From Luteipulveratus halotolerans (lineage in GTDB: Bacteria > Actinomycetota > Actinomycetes > Actinomycetales > Dermatophilaceae): a DNA stretch of 64,000 nt. This document shows, piece after piece, positions 58,359-64,000 of the stretch; within the stretch, counting starts at the first letter, position 1; each line of letters starts with the position of its first letter. The stretch covers positions 2,914,001 through 2,978,000 of the forward strand of contig NZ_LAIR01000002.1 of assembly GCF_001247745.1 (NCBI RefSeq), written 5' to 3'. The translations under genes were made by a program, and so were the position numbers. Below the pieces are notes generated by a model, which saw nothing but the letters and a program-made list of their open reading frames with translations, was not told the origin of the DNA and ran no database searches.

Positions 58359-59583
58359 CGTGAGCCAGCACCCGGCCGAGCCGGTCGAGCGCCTCGGTGA
58401 CGTGCACGGGATCGGCCGCGTGCGTGATGCGGAACCACCCGGGCTCGTCGCCGTGGAACAGCTCGCCGGCCGCGATGTTGATGTGCGCGTCGTCGAAAAG
58501 CTTTGACCACAAAGCGCGTTCGGCCGCCCAGGTCTGCTCGGTGAGCTGCGCGCGCAGGTCGATCCACGCGAACACTCCGGCCTGCGCACCAGCCGTCTCG
58601 ACGCCCAGCTCGGCGAGGCGGTCGACCACGAGCGCATGGGACACCGCGAGACGACGGGCCGACTCGGCCGTGAAGTCCGCGACCCAGCGAGCGTCGCCCA
58701 GCAGACCGACCAGCGTGCGCTGCACGTCGTTCGAGACGGGCGAGAGGTAGGCCTGAGCGGTCACCGCCGCCAGCACGTCGTCGTGGCGGGTGTGCAGCAG
58801 GCCGACCTTGTAGCCCGACAGCGCGAAGTCCTTGGCGAACCCCCACACGACGTGCACGTGCTCGTCCTCGAACGACAGCGCAGAGGTGAACACCACGTCG
58901 CCGAACACCGAGCGGGCGTAGATCTCGTCGACGACCAGGTGTACGCCGAGCGCCCGGGTCGCGTCGACGACCTCACGCAGCGCATCGGCCGCATACACGC
59001 GCCCCGTGGGGTTGTGCGGCGAGATCAGCGCCACGGCGGGCACGGTCGTACCCGCGGCGCGCGCCTGCTCGACGGCGTCGGTGACTGCGCGGGCGGACAG
59101 CGCGAACCCGTCGCCCGACGACAACGGGGCGGGGACGAGCCGCGCGCGAGCACGAGCGGTGAAGTCGACGTCGAACCCGCCGTAGAACGGAGCGGGTACG
59201 ACGACCGCCTCGCCCTCCTCGCACAGCGCGTAGGCCAGGGCGTCGAGCACAGCGGACGTGCCGGACATCGCGACGAGGCGCGAGCCGTCGACGGGGCGAC
59301 CGGCGTGTGAGGTCAGCAGATCGGCCACGGCAGAACGGAACTCGTCGGTGCCGTGCAGTGACCCGTAGTGCGTGTCGGACGCGACGACCTCACGGGCGGC
59401 GCGCAACCGAGGAAGCAGCAGGTCGGAGACGAGCTCGTTCTCGGCGGTGCCGAGGTTGACGTAACCCTGCGGATTGCGTTGCGGGTCAAAGGGATCCGCG
59501 ACAGCAGTCGTGTGGGCCTCGACCAGGTGGCTCGGCTCGCCGACCATGCGGGCCGCGCGCGTCGAGATGCCGGGTGCGCTCAT
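58351..59583 (-). CDS. Class I/II PLP-dependent aminotransferase (ACC-synthase-like)
   Basis: 410 residues, ATG 59583 overlapping the SDR stop (ATGA). Fold-type I motifs: YGSLHGTDEFRSAVA, GTSAVLDALAYAL, PAPFYGGFDVDF with the PLP-stacking Tyr, SPHNPTGRVY, VVDEIYARSVF, and Schiff-base Lys in GFAKDFALSGYKVG. The C-terminal Arg in GWFRITHA should bind the substrate carboxylate. The YGSLHGTDEFR and PVPAPFYGGF-like segments resemble ACC-synthase-type aminotransferases. Middle gene of a three-gene operon; the product pathway is unknown. Confidence 0.88.
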   Translation of the reverse strand: MSAPGISTRAARMVGEPSHLVEAHTTAVADPFDPQRNPQGYVNLGTAENELVSDLLLPRLRAAREVVASDTHYGSLHGTDEFRSAVADLLTSHAGRPVDGSRLVAMSGTSAVLDALAYALCEEGEAVVVPAPFYGGFDVDFTARARARLVPAPLSSGDGFALSARAVTDAVEQARAAGTTVPAVALISPHNPTGRVYAADALREVVDATRALGVHLVVDEIYARSVFGDVVFTSALSFEDEHVHVVWGFAKDFALSGYKVGLLHTRHDDVLAAVTAQAYLSPVSNDVQRTLVGLLGDARWVADFTAESARRLAVSHALVVDRLAELGVETAGAQAGVFAWIDLRAQLTEQTWAAERALWSKLFDDAHINIAAGELFHGDEPGWFRITHAADPVHVTEALDRLGRVLAHDE

Positions 59584-60362
59584 CGCTGCCCTCCTGAGAT
59601 CAGCCCTGGGTGGACACCGAGACCCATCGACGCGTCGATCACGGCGCCGTGCATGACCCGCGCCGCGTCGCTGCACAGGTAGCAGATCACCTCGGCGATC
59701 TCGCTCGGGTCGATCAGCCGCTGCTTCGGCAGCGACGCGTCGAACGCCGCACGCTCGTCGGCGCCGAGCCCGTCGAGCGTGCTCGCCGCGAACATCGCCG
59801 TGTCGGTGGCTCCGGGGCAGACGGTGAAGACGTCGACCGGCGTCTGCGCCAGCTCGGCCGCGAGCTGGCGCCCCATGAACGCCACCGCCGCCTTGCTCAT
59901 GCCATCAGCGAGCTGGAACCCCGGGAACTGGGTCACTCCCCCTCCGACGCTCGCGACCGACACGACCTTGCCGTAGCCCCGCTCGAGCATGCCGGGCACG
60001 AGCGCCCGGGTCAGCCACAGCACGCCAACAGCGTTGACCTGCAAGAGCGCTCGGTCCTGCTCTGCCGGGTCGTCGGCGTACGACTCGACGGTCTTGGAGC
60101 CGAGGCCGGCGTTGTTGACGAGCACGTCGACCGGGCCGGGCAGCTGCGTCAGCAGCTCGTCCTGCGAGGCGCGGTCGCCCTGGTCGAACGGGTACGCCGC
60201 CGCCTCGCCCCCGGCAGCCGTCACCTCCTCGACGAGCGCCTCGGCGCGATCGGCGCCGCTGCGATAGGTGAACCAGACGACGTCGCCCTGAGCGGCGAAG
60301 GACCGGACCGTCGCGGCGCCGATGCCGCTCGATCCGCCGGTGACAAGAACGTTGTGAGCCAT
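59580..60362 (-). CDS. SDR-family protein lacking the catalytic tyrosine
   Basis: 260 residues, ATG 60362. Cofactor motif VTGGSSGIG, NNAG (VLVNNAGLGS) and the Ser region VVSVASVGGG are present. At the active site, however, the expected Y-x-x-x-K reads D-G-M-S-K (LADGMSKAA), so the catalytic Tyr is Asp. A C-terminal PGATDTAMF segment is normal. It may bind NAD(P)H but use another mechanism, or act as a structural partner. First gene of the operon with the aminotransferase and GNAT, 63 nt downstream of the broken usp gene. Confidence 0.8.
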   Translation of the reverse strand: MAHNVLVTGGSSGIGAATVRSFAAQGDVVWFTYRSGADRAEALVEEVTAAGGEAAAYPFDQGDRASQDELLTQLPGPVDVLVNNAGLGSKTVESYADDPAEQDRALLQVNAVGVLWLTRALVPGMLERGYGKVVSVASVGGGVTQFPGFQLADGMSKAAVAFMGRQLAAELAQTPVDVFTVCPGATDTAMFAASTLDGLGADERAAFDASLPKQRLIDPSEIAEVICYLCSDAARVMHGAVIDASMGLGVHPGLISGGQR

Positions 60363-60425
60363 GAGGACTCGACCGTATCCGAGGAGCCCGGCGAGCGAAC
60401 GGCGTACTGCGAGGTCAGGACCTGC

Positions 60426-61361
60426 TCAGTCGGTCTTCGACTTCACGACGACCACCGGGCACTGGGCTGCCTGCAGGACCTTCTGGCTGACCGAGCCCAG
60501 CAGCTTGCCGGCGAACCCGCCTCGCCCGCGGGTGCCGAGCACCAGCACGTCGGCCTGCTCCGAGCGAGCGGCCAAGACCTTGCTGCTCGGACCGTTGACG
60601 ACCTCGATGTCGTAGGCGACGTCAGGGTGAGCCTCACGCGCCGCCGTGATCGCGGACTCGACCCGCTCACGCTGGCGGTCGTCGATCGCGCGCCGCTGCG
60701 GGGTGTCCTCGTCGGTGACGACCACTCCGTCGGCGACCTCGAGGTACCAGCTCGACAGGCATGTCACGTGGCTGCCCCGCGCCGCCGCTGCGGCGAACGC
60801 GATCTCGGCCGCGGCCGCGCTGTCACGGCTGCCGTCGACGCCGACCACGATCTCGCCCTTGAGCTCGGCCTCGACGTCGACCCCAGGGTTGACCACCGCG
60901 ACCGGGCAGGTCGCGTGCATCGCGATGTTGAGCGACGTGGACCCGAGGATGCGCTCGCCGATGCCACCTCGACGCCCGGAGCCGACGACGAGCACCAGCG
61001 CGGAGTCCTGCTCCTACATCAACGACTCCGACGCGGCTCCCGACGTCTCGGTCGCGACCACGTCAAGACCAGGGTGCGCCTGTCGTACGCGCGCCACCAG
61101 GTCGTCGGCGGCGCGCGGCGCCTGGCCCTGGGCGCGCAACGCCTCGAGGGTCTCGTCGCTGCCCGCGCCCGGGTCGTCCTGGACCGCGCCGCTGAGCGCG
61201 ACCTCGTTGGAGTGCAGCAGGTGCAGCGGCACGCCGTGCCGGGCCGCGGTGTAGGCCGCCCAGGTGACCGCGGGCTCATCGGTGCCCGAGCCGTCGACGC
61301 CCACCACCACGGGGCCGCTCGGATCGCCGGACCGGACGTAGACGTACGCCTGCTCGCTCAT
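60426..61361 (-). pseudogene. Tandem-domain universal stress protein interrupted by an in-frame amber codon
   Basis: From ATG 61361 the frame encodes a first UspA domain (VVVGVDGSGTDEPAVTW...VVATETSGAASESLM). It meets TAG at 61016-61014 and continues in the same frame with EQDSALVLVVGSG, then a second UspA domain (IVVGVDGSRDSAAAAEIAF, DVLVLGTRGRGGFAGKLLGS). Without the TAG it would be a normal 310-residue two-domain Usp with ATP-binding G-2x-G-9x-G(S/T) motifs. A single base change explains it. The gene is probably inactive, unless a GTG restart at 60995 or suppression gives product. Confidence 0.82.
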
Positions 61362-61414
61362 GGCCCCATGATGGCAGCAGGCCCACCCGGCCGACTGCGC
61401 ATGTCGCGCGGCCT

Positions 61415-61494
61415 CCCCTTCCGGCCGAGTGCGCATGTCGTGCTCGTTGCGAGCGACCTGAACTAGCACGACATGCGCACTCGGCCTGAAGGGG
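61415..61494. repeat. 30-bp inverted repeat upstream of the usp gene
   Basis: The left arm 61415-61444 and right arm 61465-61494 are complementary at 29 of 30 positions (core GAGTGCGCATGTCGTGCT). A third partial copy, GGCCGACTGCGCATGTCG, lies at about 61389-61406. Loop of 20 nt. Function unknown; could be a terminator or cruciform. Confidence 0.75.
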
Positions 61495-61576
61495 TTGGGC
61501 GGGTACGACGAAGGGCGGCCCCGTACGGGACCGCCCTTCGCGTTGAGCTGAGCCCTTGTCAGGCTCTGCCGGACTT

Positions 61577-61657
61577 AGAAGCCCAGACTTCGCGGATGCC
61601 AGGGACTCACTACGTTCATCCCTGGCATCCACTCAGCCCTGTGTCATCTGGGCTTCT
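61577..61657 (-). terminator. Nested double hairpin downstream of groEL
   Basis: Outer stem AGAAGCCCAGA (61577-61587) with TCTGGGCTTCT (61647-61657). Inner stem GGATGCCAGGGA (61594-61605) with TCCCTGGCATCC (61619-61630). 17 nt after the minus-strand groEL stop, so the likely terminator. Confidence 0.7.
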
Positions 61658-61673
61658 TCCTCGCTTCGCTTCG

Positions 61674-63302
61674 TCAGAAGCCCATGTCGCCCATGCCGCC
61701 GGTCGGGTCGGCCGGAGCCGCCCCAGCCTTCTCCGGCTTGTCGGCGATGACGGCCTCGGTCGTCAGGAACAGCGCAGCGATCGAGCCGGCGTTCTGGAGC
61801 GCGGAACGCGTCACCTTGGCCGGGTCGATGATGCCTTCCTTGATCATGTCGACGTAGTCGCCGGTGGCCGCGTTGAGGCCCTCACCCGGGGTGAGGCTGC
61901 GGACCTTCTCGACCACGACGCCCGGCTCGAGACCGGCGTTGAAGGCGATCTGCTTCAGCGGCGCCTGAGCGGCCACCTTGACGATGTTGGCACCCGTGGC
62001 CTCGTCGCCCTCGAGCTTCAGACCGGCGAAAGCCGCGTCGGTCGCCTGCAGCAGAGCCACGCCACCACCGGCGACGATGCCCTCCTCGACGGCAGCCTTC
62101 GCGTTGCGGACGGCGTCCTCGATGCGGTGCTTGCGCTCCTTGAGCTCGACCTCGGTCGCGGCACCCGCCTTGATGACGGCGACGCCACCGGCGAGCTTGG
62201 CCAGGCGCTCCTGGAGCTTCTCGCGGTCGTAGTCGGAGTCGCTGTTGTCGATCTCGGCGCGGATCTGCGCGACGCGACCGGCGATGGCGTCGGCTTCGCC
62301 GGCACCCTCGACGATCGTGGTCTCGTCCTTGGTGACGACGATCTTGCGGGCGCGGCCCAGCAGGTCCAGCTCAGCGGTGTCGAGCTTGAGGCCGACCTCC
62401 TCGGAGATGACCTGGCCACCGGTGAGGATGGCGATGTCGCCGAGCATGGCCTTGCGACGGTCACCGAAGCCGGGAGCCTTGAGCGCGACCGACTTGAAGG
62501 TGCCCTTCAGCTTGTTGACGACCAGCGTGGACAGGGCCTCGCCCTCGACGTCCTCGGCGATGATCGCCAGCGGCTTGCCGGACTGCATGACCTTCTCCAG
62601 CAGCGGGAGGAGGTCCTTGATCGCCGAGATCTTGGAGTTGACGACGAGGATGTAGGGGTCCTCGAGGACGGTCTCCATGCGCTCGGTGTCGGTCACGAAG
62701 TAACCGGAGATGTAGCCCTTGTCGAAGCGCATGCCCTCGGTGAGCTCGAGCTCGAGGCCGAAGGTGTTGCTCTCCTCGACGGTGATGACGCCTTCCTTGC
62801 CGACCTTGTCCATGGCCTCGGCGATGAGCTCGCCGATCTGGGAGTCGGCAGCGGAGATGGACGCGGTGGCAGCGATCTGCTCCTTGGTCTCGATCTCCTT
62901 GGCCTGACCGGCGAGCGACTCGCTCACGGCGGTCACGGCGGCCTCGATGCCACGCTTGAGCGCCATCGGGTTGGCACCCGCGGCGACGTTGCGCAGACCC
63001 TCGCGAACCATCGCCTGGGCCAGAACGGTGGCCGTCGTCGTACCGTCACCGGCGACGTCGTCGGTCTTCTTGGCGACCTCCTTGACCAGCTCGGCGCCGA
63101 TCTTCTCGTAGGGGTCCTCGAGCTCGATCTCCTTGGCGATGCTCACACCATCGTTGGTGATGGTGGGCGCGCCCCACTTCTTCTCGAGCACGACATTGCG
63201 GCCCTTCGGGCCCAGCGTCACCTTCACGGCGTCGGCAAGGGTGTTCATACCCTTCTCGAGCCCGCGGCGCGCCTCCTCGTCGAATGCAATGGTCTTGGCC
63301 AT
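61674..63302 (-). CDS. groEL: 60-kDa chaperonin GroEL
   Basis: 542 residues, ATG 63302 (MAKTIAFDEEARRGLE; an ATG at 63323 would add 7 unlikely residues). Folds proteins in an ATP-driven double ring with GroES. ATP-site motifs VTLGPKGRNVVL and DVAGDGTTTATVLAQ, and the C-terminal hinge AGGGVALLQA are intact. The tail ends in the Gly/Met repeat GGMGDMGF, as in the housekeeping GroEL2 of actinobacteria. No groES gene is adjacent, consistent with that separate locus. Upstream CIRCE half-sites indicate HrcA control. Confidence 0.97.
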   Translation of the reverse strand: MAKTIAFDEEARRGLEKGMNTLADAVKVTLGPKGRNVVLEKKWGAPTITNDGVSIAKEIELEDPYEKIGAELVKEVAKKTDDVAGDGTTTATVLAQAMVREGLRNVAAGANPMALKRGIEAAVTAVSESLAGQAKEIETKEQIAATASISAADSQIGELIAEAMDKVGKEGVITVEESNTFGLELELTEGMRFDKGYISGYFVTDTERMETVLEDPYILVVNSKISAIKDLLPLLEKVMQSGKPLAIIAEDVEGEALSTLVVNKLKGTFKSVALKAPGFGDRRKAMLGDIAILTGGQVISEEVGLKLDTAELDLLGRARKIVVTKDETTIVEGAGEADAIAGRVAQIRAEIDNSDSDYDREKLQERLAKLAGGVAVIKAGAATEVELKERKHRIEDAVRNAKAAVEEGIVAGGGVALLQATDAAFAGLKLEGDEATGANIVKVAAQAPLKQIAFNAGLEPGVVVEKVRSLTPGEGLNAATGDYVDMIKEGIIDPAKVTRSALQNAGSIAALFLTTEAVIADKPEKAGAAPADPTGGMGDMGF

Positions 63303-63435
63303 GCGCGGTGGTTCCTCCCACACGAAAGCGAATCGACCGCACGACGCCCGCGACGGACGAGACCACCGCGCGAGCTCACGTCACCCGCTCGGCCAGCCCC
63401 TCGACGTACGGTCTGGTCTGTCACTCTCACAGGGA

Positions 63436-63479
63436 GAGTGCTAAGGCCATGATTAGCACTCGACCCCTCCGAGTGCAAA
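63436..63479 (-). promoter_or_regulatory. CIRCE operator with an extra half-site
   Basis: TTAGCACTC (63453-63461), 9-nt spacer, GAGTGCAAA (63471-63479) is the CIRCE inverted repeat with two changed right-arm bases at most. An additional GAGTGCTAA (63436-63444) makes a second, outward-facing pair with the central half-site over an 8-nt spacer. HrcA should bind here and repress groEL at normal temperature. Confidence 0.85.
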
Positions 63480-63482
63480 TGC

Positions 63483-63998
63483 TCACGAGGAGTCCGTACG
63501 CCGGTCGCCCGACTTCGACTCCACGGTGCCGTCGTGCAACTGTTGCTTGAGCTCGTCCTGCTGGCGGCGGCGCCGCACCTCGTGCGCCGCCACGCCGAGG
63601 GCGATCAGGATCGGGACGACGAACTTCGCGGCAGCGGCCAGTGCCTGCACCCAGCCCGGCAGCTGCCAGTCGGGCAGCTCCCAGTCGGGCCACGGGATGT
63701 CCGGCAGATCGGGTGTCGGCACTGACGGCAGGTCCGGCCCGTCGACGTCGGGCAGCAGTCCGCCCAGCCAGCGCAGGACGACATTGATGAGCAGCCCGAT
63801 CCCGAGCAGCGGCAGCAGGACGCCGGCCGCGGCGCCGACGACGTGCCGGGCGGCGTACAGCCGTGGTCGCTCGCGAGCCCTGGCCTCGAGCAACGCCGCC
63901 CGCGAACCGGGCTCGGGGTCGAGGTCGACCTCGAGGTCGTCGAGCACGAGGGTCGCCCGCCTCACCGCCCCCAGAACGGTGAGCCGGACCTTGAGCAC
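63483..63998 (-). CDS. Hypothetical membrane protein (possibly cut by window edge)
   Basis: 171 residues if the GTG at 63998 is the start; the true start may lie beyond the window. Two membrane spans (HVVGAAAGVLLPLLGIGLLINVVL at about 52-76 and WVQALAAAAKFVVPILIALGVAA at about 116-138) flank a Pro/Asp/Trp-rich loop with repeated short units (DLPDIPWPDWELPDWQLPGW). The C-terminus is charged (RRRRQQDELKQQL). No known family. It lies upstream of groEL on the same strand, but the CIRCE region separates their transcription. Confidence 0.6.
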   Translation of the reverse strand: MLKVRLTVLGAVRRATLVLDDLEVDLDPEPGSRAALLEARARERPRLYAARHVVGAAAGVLLPLLGIGLLINVVLRWLGGLLPDVDGPDLPSVPTPDLPDIPWPDWELPDWQLPGWVQALAAAAKFVVPILIALGVAAHEVRRRRQQDELKQQLHDGTVESKSGDRRTDSS

Positions 63999-64000
63999 TC

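Overview
The window is high-GC actinobacterial chromosome. Support comes from frequent GTG starts, start-stop overlaps of the ATGA/GTGA type, MMPL transporters, a WXG100 protein, an IdeR/DtxR regulator, a HelD-like ATPase and a c-di-AMP riboswitch ahead of an NlpC/P60 gene. The gene set resembles Micrococcales, but the genus cannot be fixed from sequence alone.

Region 1 (1-9276) is the right end of a prophage. It holds a tail-associated NlpC/P60 hydrolase (cut by the window edge), a membrane-anchored coiled-coil protein, a GH19-type endolysin, a holin-like protein, tail fibre, beta-helix tail-spike and lectin-like proteins, a small HExxH protein, a strong terminator and two tiny ORFs. On the minus strand follows a lysogeny pair, a tyrosine integrase coupled to a lipoprotein. 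The prophage ends at a 3' fragment of tRNA-Arg(CCU), the expected attR-type junction.

Region 2 (9290-11909) lies immediately outside that junction and is visibly AT-richer. It carries a two-gene ABC-ATPase plus DUF4435/Toprim nuclease locus that matches the architecture of the PARIS anti-phage system (AriA/AriB). It is bracketed by an imperfect 28-nt direct repeat and by debris resembling a GNAT acetyltransferase. This is the most interesting locus here.

Region 3 (12004-64000) is core-like chromosome: lipase, RtcB, a TetR/MMPL pair, a cell-wall amidase, a DEAD-box helicase, an SDR, a CrcB/Fluc pair, two CNNM/CBS proteins, NlpC/P60 under a c-di-AMP riboswitch, IdeR, DUF3105/DUF305, PdxH and SerC, PepN, a MarR-MFS-microprotein operon, an MprAB-PepD-like envelope-stress cluster, a second MMPL, a frameshifted patatin, a HelR-like ATPase, MarR/cupin, an ABC exporter, WXG100, PadR-FadH, a PCD-VOC fusion, hydrolase, an SDR-aminotransferase-GNAT operon, a universal stress gene with an in-frame amber codon, and groEL behind CIRCE half-sites.

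A recurring theme is the density of long, near-perfect palindromes between convergent genes. They include a repeated hairpin family (four copies at two loci) and a 44-bp perfect palindrome. A compact structured locus at 29229-29462 encodes a 12-residue ORF inside a predicted RNA fold and is unexplained.
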